Shown here: positions 1 through 8,717 of the stretch, in pieces
Layout of the letters: every line of letters begins with the position of its first letter
Position numbering within the stretch: the first letter of the stretch is position 1
Program-made: the position numbers and the translations under genes
From: [Mycobacterium] stephanolepidis
GTDB taxonomy: Bacteria > Actinomycetota > Actinomycetes > Mycobacteriales > Mycobacteriaceae
Direction: 5' to 3'
Assembly: GCF_002356335.1 (NCBI RefSeq)
Contig: NZ_AP018165.1
Span: 3,224,001 to 3,288,000, forward strand
DNA length: 64,000 nt
The notes under the pieces: model-generated
What the model was told of the DNA's origin: nothing
Seen by the model: the letters and a program-made list of their open reading frames with translations, nothing else
Databases searched by the model: none

Positions 1-126
1 CGGAATATTCGATTGCCCGGCAACGGCATTGGCGCGCTGCAGCCGATACCGGGCCGATACCTGATACGCCACCACCACCGCGATCGCCGCGGCGATGGCG
101 ACGACGAGAATGGTGCGATTCCTCAC
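1..126 (-). CDS. N-terminal part of a membrane-anchored or exported protein, cut by the window edge
   Basis: Only the first 42 codons are inside the window. The GTG start at 126-124 overlaps the recG stop in a GTGA, so it is probably translationally coupled to recG. The peptide begins with a short basic stretch (VRNRT) and then a hydrophobic run rich in Ile, Ala and Val (about residues 5-20), consistent with an uncleaved anchor or signal sequence. It sits where M. tuberculosis has Rv2972c, a conserved membrane or exported protein after recG. No function can be read from the fragment. Confidence 0.6.
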   Translation of the reverse strand, partial: MRNRTILVVAIAAAIAVVVAYQVSARYRLQRANAVAGQSNIP

Positions 127-2366
127 GACTTGTCCAGGTACTCGATCTGGTCGGCGATCAGGAAGCGCCGCGCCATACCCGCCAGTGCCGGTTGGCTCGT
201 CAATTCGGGATCCTCGGTGCACGCCCGCACCGCCATGTCCCGTGCGGTCTCGATCATGTCGCGATGATCCATCAGCGAAAGCAACCGCAGATTCACCGCG
301 CGACCGGACTGGTCACGCCCCAGCACATCGCCCTCGCGGCGCTCCTCCAGGTCCAGCTCGGCCAGGGTGAATCCATCGAGAGTGTCCTGCACCGCACGTA
401 GCCGCCTCCCTGCCGAACCTGCTGGGCTGCAAGGGCTTACCAAGAGACACAGACCCTTGTTGCCGCCGCGACCCACACGACCGCGTAACTGGTGCAACTG
501 GCTGATACCGAACCGATCCGCATCCATGATCAGCATCACGGTGGCATTGGGGACGTCCACACCGACCTCGATCACGGTGGTACAGACCAGAACATCGATC
601 TCGCCCGCGTTGAATGCCGTCATGACGGCGTCCTTCTGCTCCGATGGCAGCCGGCCGTGCAGCAGCCCGATGCGCAGCCCCGGAAGAAGCGAGCCGCGAA
701 TGGTCTCGTACAGCTCGGTGACGGGGACCGGTGGAGGGCATTTCTCCTCGGCTTCGTCGGGACCGGAATCTTTGTCGTCCGCGTCGATTCGCGAGGCCAC
801 CACATAGGCCTGCCGCCCGGCAGCCACTTCCTCGGCGATCCGTTCCCAGCCGCGCGCCAGCCAGCCCGGCTTCTCCCGGGTGAACACCGCGGTGGTGGTG
901 ATGGGCTGGCGCCCGCGCGGCAACTCCCGCAGTGTCGAAGTCTCCAGATCGCCGAACACGGTAAGCGCGACCGTGCGTGGGATCGGGGTGGCCGTCATCA
1001 CCAGCAGGTGCGGCACAATGCCCTCGGGAGCCTTGGCCCGCAATCGATCCCGCTGCTCAACACCGAACCGGTGCTGTTCGTCGACGACCACCAGACCCAG
1101 ATTGTGGAAGTCAACCGAGTCCTGCAACAACGCGTGGGTTCCGATGACGATGCCGGCAAGGCCGGTCGCCACATCGGCCTTGATCTGCTTCTTGAGTGCC
1201 GGTGACATCGAGCCGGTCAACAGCGCGATGCTGGTCGCGTCGTCGGGAGCCCCCAACTCGCCCGCGGTGGCCAACGATCCGAGCATCGCACGCAGCGATC
1301 GGGCATGCTGAACGGCGAGCACTTCGGTGGGCGCCAAGAGGGCGCATTGGTACCCGGCGTCGATCGCCTGCATCATCGCGAGTAGCGCGACGACCGTCTT
1401 ACCCGAGCCCACTTCACCCTGCAGCAGCCGGTTCATCGGCTTGACCCCGGCAAGATCGGCAGCGATCTCGGCGACAACCTGCTGTTGTCCCTCGGTGAGC
1501 TCGAATGGCAACTGGCTCAGTAGGTCATCGCGCAGCTTGCCGTCGGCGCGCGGCATCGGCGGACCCGCCGACCCGACATCGCTGCCACGCCGGATGGCCA
1601 GCGCCAGCTGCAGACCCAGCGCCTCATCGAATGCCAGGCGCCTGCGCGCCTGCTTCTGTTCGGCGGCATCCTCCGACATATGTATCTTGCGCAGGGCTTC
1701 GTCGAGGGACATCAGGTTGTGCTCGGCCAAGACCGCGTCCGGCAGCGCCTCGGGCACCGGGTCGAGCTGCGCCAGCACCTGGTCGACACAGCGGTAGATG
1801 TCCCAGCTTTCCAGGTTCTTGGTTGCGGGATAGATGGGAAACACATTGCGCTGGAATGCCGAAATGGCCGTGGATGCATCCCGCGCGCCTCCGGCGATAC
1901 CGCGTAGCGCGGTACTCCCCCGAGTTGTGGTGGTGCTCTCGCCGAGCGCGGTTTCCAGCACCAGATAGTCGGGATGGGTCAGCTGGGGTTTACCCCGGAA
2001 CTCCCCGACCGCTCCGGAGAGCATCACCCGGTTACCCACCTCAAGATCGCGTTTCACCTTGTGTGGATGAAAAAAGGTGGCCTGCACGGCATGGGGGGCG
2101 CTCCCGAGCATGACCGAGAGAAACTGCCCCTTGCGGTTGCGCATGCTCTTCAGTTCCGCCGAGGTGATGAACCCCACCAGCGTGGTGTGCTCACCGGGTT
2201 TGGCGCGCTCGCCGTCCTGCTCGTCACGCAGGCTGAAGTCGGTGCTGTACCGGCGCGGGTAGTGATGGAGGAGATCCTCGACAGTCAGCAGACCGAATTC
2301 GGCCTCGAGAACATCGGATGCCTTGTGTCCCAATACATGATCGAGACGATCGGAAAGTTGCGCCAT
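123..2366 (-). CDS. recG: ATP-dependent DNA helicase RecG
   Basis: A 747-residue superfamily 2 helicase that reverses stalled replication forks and migrates Holliday junctions. The N-terminal part is the wedge/OB-like region. The helicase core carries Walker A (GEVGSGKT, residues 317-324) and the DEQHRFG box (about 429-435), both diagnostic of RecG. Later motifs include TATPIPRT and the QLRGRVGRG motif VI. The length is slightly above the usual ~690. It lies 10 bases downstream of the DAK2-domain gene on the same strand, and its stop overlaps the next gene by GTGA, so the three form one transcription unit. Start ATG at 2366. Confidence 0.97.
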   Translation of the reverse strand: MAQLSDRLDHVLGHKASDVLEAEFGLLTVEDLLHHYPRRYSTDFSLRDEQDGERAKPGEHTTLVGFITSAELKSMRNRKGQFLSVMLGSAPHAVQATFFHPHKVKRDLEVGNRVMLSGAVGEFRGKPQLTHPDYLVLETALGESTTTTRGSTALRGIAGGARDASTAISAFQRNVFPIYPATKNLESWDIYRCVDQVLAQLDPVPEALPDAVLAEHNLMSLDEALRKIHMSEDAAEQKQARRRLAFDEALGLQLALAIRRGSDVGSAGPPMPRADGKLRDDLLSQLPFELTEGQQQVVAEIAADLAGVKPMNRLLQGEVGSGKTVVALLAMMQAIDAGYQCALLAPTEVLAVQHARSLRAMLGSLATAGELGAPDDATSIALLTGSMSPALKKQIKADVATGLAGIVIGTHALLQDSVDFHNLGLVVVDEQHRFGVEQRDRLRAKAPEGIVPHLLVMTATPIPRTVALTVFGDLETSTLRELPRGRQPITTTAVFTREKPGWLARGWERIAEEVAAGRQAYVVASRIDADDKDSGPDEAEEKCPPPVPVTELYETIRGSLLPGLRIGLLHGRLPSEQKDAVMTAFNAGEIDVLVCTTVIEVGVDVPNATVMLIMDADRFGISQLHQLRGRVGRGGNKGLCLLVSPCSPAGSAGRRLRAVQDTLDGFTLAELDLEERREGDVLGRDQSGRAVNLRLLSLMDHRDMIETARDMAVRACTEDPELTSQPALAGMARRFLIADQIEYLDKS

Positions 2367-2376
2367 CTATACCCTG

Positions 2377-4035
2377 TCACTCCACCCCGATGTGAACGAC
2401 GTCGGTGTGTTGCCCGGTGCGGTAGATCATCACCTCGACACCGCCATGGTGCGATCGGGTGTGCTCGATCAGCGCCTCGGCAAGAGACTCATCCACCTGG
2501 TCCGACAGCAGGATCGTCACCAACTCTCCGCCAGAGGACAACATGATGCTTACCAAAGCCTTTGTGGCATTGGCAACTTCGTGGTTCAGGACCAGTACCT
2601 CATCGCCGATGATGCCCATCGCATCTCCCGGCTCACAGGTTCCCGACCAGGTGAGGGCACGCTCGGTGGCCACTCGCACCAGCCCGAATCGGGTGGCTCC
2701 TGCCGCACGCGCCATGGTGTAGCTGTCATCGACGGCCATCCGCTCAGGATCGTGCACCGCCAACGCCGCCAGCCCCTGCGCCATGGACGCCGAGGGCAAC
2801 GGGATGACCGTGATCCCCCATCCGCGTGCCGCGGCACAGACCGCCACCAATTCCTCGGCGGCCATCAACCCGTTGGGCAGCACCATGATCTGATGTGCGC
2901 CGCTGTCGACCACCGCGTCGAGGAGACGTTTGGCACTCGCAGGAGGTTCATCGACGCGCAGGACCTGTGCACCCTCGCTCGAGAAAAGCGTGGCCGCGCC
3001 GTCGCCCTCCGCCAGCGCCAGCACGCGGCGATGCCGATGCCGCCCATCGTGGTGTCCCCCGCCCACATCACCGCGTAGCGACGAGATCTGGATTGACTGC
3101 GGGATCCCGAACTTCATCCCGGCCTCGATGGCGGACCCCGCGTCATTCACGTGCGCGTGCACCGAATACCCCATGTCGCAGTCTCCGGCGATGGCGATGG
3201 AATCACCCATCCCGTCGAGCTGCGTTCGCAGGTCTGCGATCTGCAGCTCATCACAGCCGGACAACAGGTACATCACCTCGAATTCGGGCGGCAGTTCCCG
3301 TGGAGGGTCCAGGTTCAGTCCGCCCGAACCGCGGCCGGGCCCGGCTACCCACACCTGTGAAGCTGCGTTCTTCGGTGGTGACGGGCTGTACTCACGGCGA
3401 GTGGGCAGCTCTCCGGCCACCACCGACACCAGGGCGTCGAGGATGACGACAAGACCGCGAGCACCGGCATCGACCACACCGTTGTCGGCAAGGATGTCGA
3501 GCTGCTTGGGCGTCTTCTCCAGGGCCGCCACCGCGGCATCGGCGGCGGTGCTGACGAGGCCGACGAGATCATCAGTAGGCGTGCCATCGGCGACGCGGTC
3601 CGCGGCCTCGGCGGCCGCGGCCAGTACCGACACGATGGTGCCCTCGACGGGAGTGCTCATCGAGGCGATCACGAACTGCGATGCCTGTCGCAGCGCCCGG
3701 CGCACCACTTCGGCGCCGATGGCGTCCTGATCGGCGGCGGCGTCGGCGATCCCCCGCACAATCTGCGACAGGATGACCCCCGAGTTGCCGCGGGCACCAT
3801 GGACTGCGCCCCGGGCCAGCGCCGCGGCAACCTGTGCGACCGTGGCGCCATCCCCCAGCGCCTCGGCCGCGTTCACCGCCGAACGCATGGTGAACAGCAT
3901 GTTTGTGCCGGTGTCGGCATCGGCGACCGGAAACACATTCAGCCGGTTGATCTCGTCGCTGCGGGTGATCAACCCCTCGACGGAGGCGCGCGCCCAATTG
4001 AGCAGCGCAGCGCTGTCCAATACCGAGAGCTGCAT
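2377..4035 (-). CDS. DAK2-domain protein (FakA-like fatty-acid kinase or dihydroxyacetone-kinase-like)
   Basis: A 552-residue protein with an N-terminal DhaL/DAK2 ATP-binding domain. The Mg-ATP aspartates sit in VADADTGTNM (residues 37-46), and a second nucleotide-binding segment is HGARGNSGVILSQ. The C-terminal half resembles the FakA/YloV family, whose members phosphorylate fatty acids held by a DegV-type protein. No DegV partner is visible here. An upstream in-frame ATG at 4116 would add 27 residues. I prefer ATG 4035 because a TAGGCT -10 box (4043-4048) lies 7 bases before it, suggesting a leaderless mRNA, and because the extension is not domain-like. It heads the operon with recG. The substrate is uncertain. 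Confidence 0.88.
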   Translation of the reverse strand: MQLSVLDSAALLNWARASVEGLITRSDEINRLNVFPVADADTGTNMLFTMRSAVNAAEALGDGATVAQVAAALARGAVHGARGNSGVILSQIVRGIADAAADQDAIGAEVVRRALRQASQFVIASMSTPVEGTIVSVLAAAAEAADRVADGTPTDDLVGLVSTAADAAVAALEKTPKQLDILADNGVVDAGARGLVVILDALVSVVAGELPTRREYSPSPPKNAASQVWVAGPGRGSGGLNLDPPRELPPEFEVMYLLSGCDELQIADLRTQLDGMGDSIAIAGDCDMGYSVHAHVNDAGSAIEAGMKFGIPQSIQISSLRGDVGGGHHDGRHRHRRVLALAEGDGAATLFSSEGAQVLRVDEPPASAKRLLDAVVDSGAHQIMVLPNGLMAAEELVAVCAAARGWGITVIPLPSASMAQGLAALAVHDPERMAVDDSYTMARAAGATRFGLVRVATERALTWSGTCEPGDAMGIIGDEVLVLNHEVANATKALVSIMLSSGGELVTILLSDQVDESLAEALIEHTRSHHGGVEVMIYRTGQHTDVVHIGVE

Positions 4036-4203
4036 GTGAGAAAGCCTATCTACCGATGCTGACAGTGTCTGACGCTCTCCCCCGATGGGCTCATCTACGC
4101 CCATTTTGGTGTTCACGGGCCGGTCAAGCTATTCTTGCAGGGTTGTGGGCCACCCTGACTGAACAGGTCGTTGGCCGGAATCGCGAGTTTGAGGAGTTTC
4201 ACT

Positions 4204-4401
4204 ATGGCTGCCGTCTGCGACGTGTGCGGCAAGGGACCCGGCTTCGGCAAGTCGGTTTCGCACTCGCACCGGCGTACCAACCGTCGCTGGAACCCGAACA
4301 TCCAGACGGTTCACGCCGTCACCTCTCCCGGTGGCAACAAGCAGCGCGTTAACGCCTGCACCTCCTGCATCAAGGCCGGCAAGGTCGTCCGCGGCGCGTA
4401 A
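4204..4401 (+). CDS. rpmB: 50S ribosomal protein L28, zinc-ribbon (C+) form
   Basis: A 65-residue ribosomal protein beginning [15 protein letters not shown]. It has two Cys pairs (CDVC near the N terminus and CTSC near residue 54), the four-cysteine form that binds zinc; mycobacteria also carry zinc-independent paralogues made under zinc limitation. The conserved core ([14 protein letters not shown]) is intact. The start is fixed by an upstream GAGGAG Shine-Dalgarno at about 4191-4196. It is divergent from the DAK2/recG operon and 15 bases upstream of a crotonase gene on the same strand. Confidence 0.97.
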   Translation: MAAVCDVCGKGPGFGKSVSHSHRRTNRRWNPNIQTVHAVTSPGGNKQRVNACTSCIKAGKVVRGA

Positions 4402-4416
4402 GCGGCGTGACCCACT

Positions 4417-5181
4417 GTGTCTGACTACGTCGCCGTTCACCACGGCGTTCTGCACATCACCATCGCCACTGCGGCGGCTGGTACCTCGCTGGACTTCGCG
4501 GGAGTAGACGCTGCGGTTCCGGTCTTGCAGAACCTGCCGGCCGAGGTCGGCGCGATCCTGCTGACCAGTAGCGGACCCAATTTCTGCGCCGGCGGTAACG
4601 TGCGCGATTTCGCCGGTGCCGAAGACCGGGCGGCCAAGCTCGACGATCTCGCAGGTCGGTTGCATGCCTTTGTGCGTGCGGTGAACGCCGCCGATCGTCC
4701 GGTGGTGGCCTCCGCGCACGGGTGGGCCGCCGGTGGCGGGCTCAGCCTGGTACTACTGGCCGATATCGCCATCGGTGGCGAGTCGACCAAGCTGCGTGCC
4801 GCCTACCCGGGCATCGGATACTCCTCTGACGGTGGCATGTCCTGGGCGCTGCCCCGCGTTGTCGGCAAGGCCCGCGCCGCCGACATTCTGCTGACCGACC
4901 GCGTTGTCGAGGCGCCCGAGGCGCTCTCCATCGGGCTGCTGAGCCGCGTGGTCGCCGACGACGAGGTGCAGGCCACTGCCGTGGCCGCCGCCGAGAAGCT
5001 GGCAGCCGGTCCGCGTGAGGCACAGAACCGCATCCGTCGTCTTCTGCGCCTGAGCGCGAACAACACTCTGGACGCACAGCTGGACCTGGAGCAGGCCAGC
5101 ATCGCCGAAGCCTCCGTCAGCCCGACGGGTATCGAGGGTGTCGACGCCTTCGTGGGCAAGCGCAAGCCCGTCTGGCCCTGA
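4417..5181 (+). CDS. enoyl-CoA hydratase/isomerase (crotonase) family protein
   Basis: A 254-residue crotonase-fold protein. The oxyanion-hole segments are visible: SGPNFCAGGNVRDF near residues 51-64 and the second-helix glycine run HGWAAGGGLSLVL. The family hydrates or isomerises enoyl-CoA esters in beta-oxidation and related routes. In place of the hydratase glutamates the active-site region reads YSSDGGMSWALPRVVG, a pattern closer to isomerases, so the exact reaction is open. GTG start at 4417, 15 bases after rpmB. It converges on the lipase gene across an inverted repeat at 5201-5258. Confidence 0.9.
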   Translation: MSDYVAVHHGVLHITIATAAAGTSLDFAGVDAAVPVLQNLPAEVGAILLTSSGPNFCAGGNVRDFAGAEDRAAKLDDLAGRLHAFVRAVNAADRPVVASAHGWAAGGGLSLVLLADIAIGGESTKLRAAYPGIGYSSDGGMSWALPRVVGKARAADILLTDRVVEAPEALSIGLLSRVVADDEVQATAVAAAEKLAAGPREAQNRIRRLLRLSANNTLDAQLDLEQASIAEASVSPTGIEGVDAFVGKRKPVWP

Positions 5182-5200
5182 CCTCACGAGCCGTTTACCC

Positions 5201-5258
5201 CGAGCGCATACCAGGCGCAGGGGTTTCGCTCCGATCGCATGCACCAGGTATGCACTCG
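5201..5258. repeat. 58-bp inverted-repeat element, copy 1 (arms GAGYGCATACC)
   Basis: The left arm CGAGCGCATACC (5201-5212) pairs with GGTATGCACTCG (5247-5258) with one mismatch over 12 bases, around a 34-base loop. It lies between the convergent crotonase and lipase genes. A second copy with perfect arms and the same loop length is at 50004-50061. It may end transcription from both sides or be a small dispersed intergenic element. There is no T-run of the classical kind. Confidence 0.7.
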
Positions 5259-5271
5259 ACGAGCCGCGTTC

Positions 5272-6522
5272 TCAGCCCTGCAGTTTCTTTCGAATCCAGT
5301 TCACAACCCACGGGATCGCGAGCATATCGGCGGTGATGTGCTCACCGGGCAGAGCCCAGTAGTCCACGTCGGCACCGTTGGCGCGCCAGGTATCGCGCAA
5401 CGCCAGAGCTCCCTCTTCGGGAATGAACAGATCGCCGACCGCCTTACTGCGCGAGCCGTGATACAGCAGCACCGGCATCGTCGGGGTCAGGTCACCGGGC
5501 CGGTTGGCGCGGATAACGTGTTGCCCCAGCTCCGATTCGAACGGTGCCTCGATCGCCGAGAGCAGGTCCAGGTCGAATCGCAGCAGACCCGCTGCGGCCA
5601 GCGGTGGCTGAGGCAAATTCTTGGCCCGGATCGCACAGTAGAGCGCAAAATCCCCGAAAATCGTCGCCAATTCAGGGAATTCGCGAGCCTGGCCAATGGT
5701 GGCGGCGGCGAAGAGCCCCGCGCCGACACCTCGATTCATGCTGCCGTGTAACAGCGCGTAATCGGTGGGGGTCCCTCCCGCCGCCGCGGCCGCGATACGC
5801 AGTTCGGGCGCATACGACGGCTGCAGCTGTGCGGCCCACACCGTGGCGATGGCCCCACCGCTGTATCCGTGCATGACTATCGGCGAATCGGCGAGATCGG
5901 GCCGTTCCGAGAGCATTCCGCGTACCGAGTCCAGTACCGCGTGCCCGGCCATCTTCCCGGCCGCATACGACATCCGCGGGCCTTCATGATCCGGGAACAG
6001 CACGGCGTAGTTCTGCGCGGACAGGAAAGGGAACATCGGCGGATTGTCCCGATACCAAAGGTGCGCCAAACGATACGACGGCGTGAACTTGAGCCCCAGG
6101 GAGTTGATCGCCTGATTGCGTACCACCACCGGACGTGAACCGGGGCCATGCCACGGGCGGTCCGGCTCGATCAATGCCGCGGTCACGGGGACGGCATTAC
6201 CCGCGGTATCGGTGGAGCGCACCATGATCCGCTGCATGGTGGCCTTGCGCAGCGGAAGCCGGGGCGAGACCCGATCGGCGCGAATGACCTCGCCGGGTGC
6301 CAGCAGGCTCAGATCGCCCGGGTCGCTGTAGAAGTCGTCACCGTCGATCGGTGTCGGCAGAATCGCCGAGTACGGGTCCGCACGTTGCTCGGCGGTGAGG
6401 TGGCGCACCGCCCAGGCATTGAGCCGGTCGACCACCGCCGGAGTACGCAGCGCGGTTCCGCCGGTCGCCAGGGCCGCTGTCAAGCCACCCACGGCGGTCA
6501 ATGCACCTGTAGACCAACGCAT
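5272..6522 (-). CDS. secreted or surface lipase (secretory lipase LIP family)
   Basis: A 416-residue alpha/beta hydrolase. The nucleophile elbow is HGYSGGA, giving the GxSxG serine. An N-terminal hydrophobic stretch (about residues 6-24, Ala/Thr/Gly-rich) looks like a signal peptide or anchor. The layout, with a long N-terminal part, a lid-like insertion and a late HITADM segment as candidate catalytic His, fits the LIP family of triacylglycerol lipases common in mycobacteria. The ATG at 6522 overlaps the ung stop as TAATG, so coupling with ung is likely; an in-frame ATG at 6537 lies inside ung and is less likely. The lipid substrate is unknown. Confidence 0.88.
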   Translation of the reverse strand: MRWSTGALTAVGGLTAALATGGTALRTPAVVDRLNAWAVRHLTAEQRADPYSAILPTPIDGDDFYSDPGDLSLLAPGEVIRADRVSPRLPLRKATMQRIMVRSTDTAGNAVPVTAALIEPDRPWHGPGSRPVVVRNQAINSLGLKFTPSYRLAHLWYRDNPPMFPFLSAQNYAVLFPDHEGPRMSYAAGKMAGHAVLDSVRGMLSERPDLADSPIVMHGYSGGAIATVWAAQLQPSYAPELRIAAAAAGGTPTDYALLHGSMNRGVGAGLFAAATIGQAREFPELATIFGDFALYCAIRAKNLPQPPLAAAGLLRFDLDLLSAIEAPFESELGQHVIRANRPGDLTPTMPVLLYHGSRSKAVGDLFIPEEGALALRDTWRANGADVDYWALPGEHITADMLAIPWVVNWIRKKLQG

Positions 6523-7202
6523 TACGGCAGCCGCCAATCAATCGGTTGGGCACCCAATCCGGCGAGCAGTTCGTTGGCCCGGCTGAACGGTTTGGAGCCG
6601 AAGAATCCACGTGAGGCGGACAGCGGTGAGGGATGCACCGATTCGATGGTGGGCACACTCGCGCCCAGCATCGGCTTGAGCGTCGCCGCGTCACGCCCCC
6701 ACAGAATGGCGACCAACGGTGTGTTCCGCGCGACCAGCGCCCTGATCGCGCATTCGGTCACCATCTCCCAACCCTTGCCGCGATGCGAGGCCGGGGTACT
6801 CGGCTGCACCGTCAGCACCCTGTTCAGCAGCATCACCCCCTGCTGCGACCATGGCGTCAGGTCGCCGTTGGCGGGCTTGGGCAGCCCGAGATCGCTCTGA
6901 TACTCGTCGAAGATGTTGGCCAGGCTGCGCGGCACCGGTCGTACGTCGGCCGCCACCGAGAAACTCAGGCCCATCGCGTGCCCGGGCGTCGGGTAGGGGT
7001 CCTGTCCGACGATGAGTACCCGGACATCGGCCAACGGATACGTGAACGCGCGCAGCACGTTTGCCCCGGTGGGCAGGTATCCGCGGCCCGAGGAGTTCTC
7101 GTCGCGCAGGAACTCCCCCATCTTGGTCACCTGATCGGCAACGGGTCCCAGTGCATCGGCCCAGCCGGGGTCAACCAGCTCGGTGAGAGGTCGGGCGGTC
7201 AC
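6522..7202 (-). CDS. ung: uracil-DNA glycosylase (family 1)
   Basis: A 226-residue base-excision-repair enzyme that removes uracil arising by cytosine deamination. The water-activating motif is GQDPYP (residues 66-71, catalytic Asp68) and the minor-groove loop is HPSPLSA starting at His190. The length matches bacterial Ung. It follows thiL with a 6-base gap and runs into the lipase gene (TAATG), so thiL, ung and lipase appear co-transcribed. Confidence 0.97.
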   Translation of the reverse strand: MTARPLTELVDPGWADALGPVADQVTKMGEFLRDENSSGRGYLPTGANVLRAFTYPLADVRVLIVGQDPYPTPGHAMGLSFSVAADVRPVPRSLANIFDEYQSDLGLPKPANGDLTPWSQQGVMLLNRVLTVQPSTPASHRGKGWEMVTECAIRALVARNTPLVAILWGRDAATLKPMLGASVPTIESVHPSPLSASRGFFGSKPFSRANELLAGLGAQPIDWRLP

Positions 7203-7208
7203 GGAGAG

Positions 7209-8156
7209 TCAACTTAGCCGAAAAGAATCCCACCCGGTCGCCCGAGTCCAGGGTTCGCCGTCAACCGTCACACCCGTTTGCCCCGCCGTCACCTGACCGA
7301 TAGGAATCCAGCCCGCGGGGACCTCATCGGGAAAGGTTGCGACCAGGGCATGCTCCTCGCCGCCGGTGAAGATCCACTCCCACGGGTCGGCGCCGAGTAG
7401 CCCCGAGGCGCCCGCGAGCGGCACCAGATACGGCTCCATGTTCGACGAGCTCAGGTCGACGCGGACCGCGCTCGATTCCGCGATATGTCCCAGATCGGCC
7501 AACAGACCGTCGGAGACATCCGTCATGGCCGTCGCTCCGACCCGCGCCGCCACCGCACCCTGCCCATACGGTGGTGACGGCACCAGGTGGACCGCGCGAA
7601 GCTGCGGGAACTCGTCAATACCGTCCTGCCACAGGCGGAGTCCTGCCGCCGAGGTGCCCAGCGCACCACAGAGGGCAACCGTGTCTCCCACGGCGGCCCC
7701 GCTGCGGGTCACCGGTGCGCGCCCCTGCAGGTCGCCGAGCGCGGTCACCGAGATCACCAGCTCGCGCGAGGCCACCAGATCTCCGCCCGCGATCGATGCC
7801 TGCACCCGCGCCGCTTCGGCCCAGATTCCGTCGTTGAGCTGGTCGAGGAACGCGATGTCGGTTTCGGCGGGCGCACCCACCGCGACCACAAAGGCGGTGA
7901 CCCGTCCCCCCATGGCCTCGATATCTGCAGCGTTCTGCGCCACCGCTTTTCGGCCGATATCCGACGGCGATGACCAGTCGAGGCGAAAATGTCTGTCCTG
8001 CACCAACATATCCGTGGACACCAGAACTCGGCTGTCCGGCGCGCGGACCACTGCGGCGTCGTCACCGGGGCCGAGCTGGACGTCGGCACCGGGCACACGA
8101 CCCGCTGTGAGCCGGCTGATCACGCCGAACTCGCCGGTATCGCCCAGATTTGGCAC
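7209..8156 (-). CDS. thiL: thiamine-monophosphate kinase
   Basis: A 315-residue ThiL that phosphorylates thiamine monophosphate to the diphosphate cofactor. Diagnostic segments include the N-terminal GEFGVISRL, the Mg-binding region DDAAVV near residue 33, STDMLVQDRHF, and TDVSDGLLADL. The GTG start at 8156 lies 6 bases after a TACACT -10 box (revcomp of 8163-8168), so the mRNA is probably leaderless. It is divergent from the DUF3515 gene only 17 bases away. No TPP riboswitch fits in that space. Confidence 0.96.
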   Translation of the reverse strand: MPNLGDTGEFGVISRLTAGRVPGADVQLGPGDDAAVVRAPDSRVLVSTDMLVQDRHFRLDWSSPSDIGRKAVAQNAADIEAMGGRVTAFVVAVGAPAETDIAFLDQLNDGIWAEAARVQASIAGGDLVASRELVISVTALGDLQGRAPVTRSGAAVGDTVALCGALGTSAAGLRLWQDGIDEFPQLRAVHLVPSPPYGQGAVAARVGATAMTDVSDGLLADLGHIAESSAVRVDLSSSNMEPYLVPLAGASGLLGADPWEWIFTGGEEHALVATFPDEVPAGWIPIGQVTAGQTGVTVDGEPWTRATGWDSFRLS

Positions 8157-8161
8157 TCGGT

Positions 8162-8168
8162 TAGTGTA
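8162..8168. promoter_or_regulatory. overlapping bidirectional -10 box for thiL and the DUF3515 gene
   Basis: The seven bases TAGTGTA read as TAGTGT on the plus strand (8162-8167) and as TACACT on the minus strand (8168-8163). Each is a TANNNT -10 element lying exactly 6 bases before a GTG start (8174 plus, 8156 minus). Both genes would give leaderless mRNAs from one shared, nearly symmetric box. Confidence 0.6.
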
Positions 8169-8173
8169 GGCCC

Positions 8174-8716
8174 GTGCAATCCGAAGACGGCCCGCCCCGC
8201 AAGCTCCTCATCGGTATCGCCATTTTCGGCGCGGTCGCAGCCCTGGCCGTTCTGTTCGGTGTCCTGAAATTCGCACAGTTCCAGGACGACAAGAAACCCG
8301 TGGCCATCACCAATATCCCAGCACCTCAGGCTAATTCACCACTCTGTGTGGATATGACCAAGGCATATCCGGACGGCATGGCGGGCGACTGGAAGCGGGC
8401 GCAGATCGTCGAACCCAAACCACCCGCGGCGGCCGCGTGGCGCCGCGGCCAGGATTCGGTGGTTGCGCGCTGTGGTGTGGACCGGCCGGCCGAGTTCGCC
8501 GTCGGCACCTCGGTCGAGCAGATCAACGGGGTGCAATGGTTTCGGGTCACCGATGCCGCGGTCGGAATCACCACGTGGTTTGCCGTGGATCGCGGCGTCT
8601 ACATCGCCGTGACCATGCCCGATGGTTCAGGCACGGAGCCGTTGATCGAGATGTCCGACGCCATCGGCAAGGCGCTACCGGCTGTCAAACCCGATCCGCT
8701 GCCACTACCACGCTGA
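8174..8716 (+). CDS. DUF3515 membrane-anchored protein
   Basis: A 180-residue protein with a short cytoplasmic N terminus, one hydrophobic helix (LLIGIAIFGAVAALAVLFGV, about residues 11-30) and an extracytoplasmic domain with two cysteines (about 56 and 98). The family is conserved in actinobacteria with no defined function; M. tuberculosis Rv2980 occupies this place. The GTG start sits 6 bases after TAGTGT. Its stop lies one base from the ddlA stop, the two ends forming CGCTGA-A-TCAGCG. Confidence 0.88.
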   Translation: MQSEDGPPRKLLIGIAIFGAVAALAVLFGVLKFAQFQDDKKPVAITNIPAPQANSPLCVDMTKAYPDGMAGDWKRAQIVEPKPPAAAAWRRGQDSVVARCGVDRPAEFAVGTSVEQINGVQWFRVTDAAVGITTWFAVDRGVYIAVTMPDGSGTEPLIEMSDAIGKALPAVKPDPLPLPR

Positions 8717-8717
8717 A

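Noticed and set aside
8157..8173. TPP riboswitch upstream of thiL
   Set aside because: The gap to the divergent gene is 17 bases and the mRNA appears leaderless, so there is no room for an aptamer.
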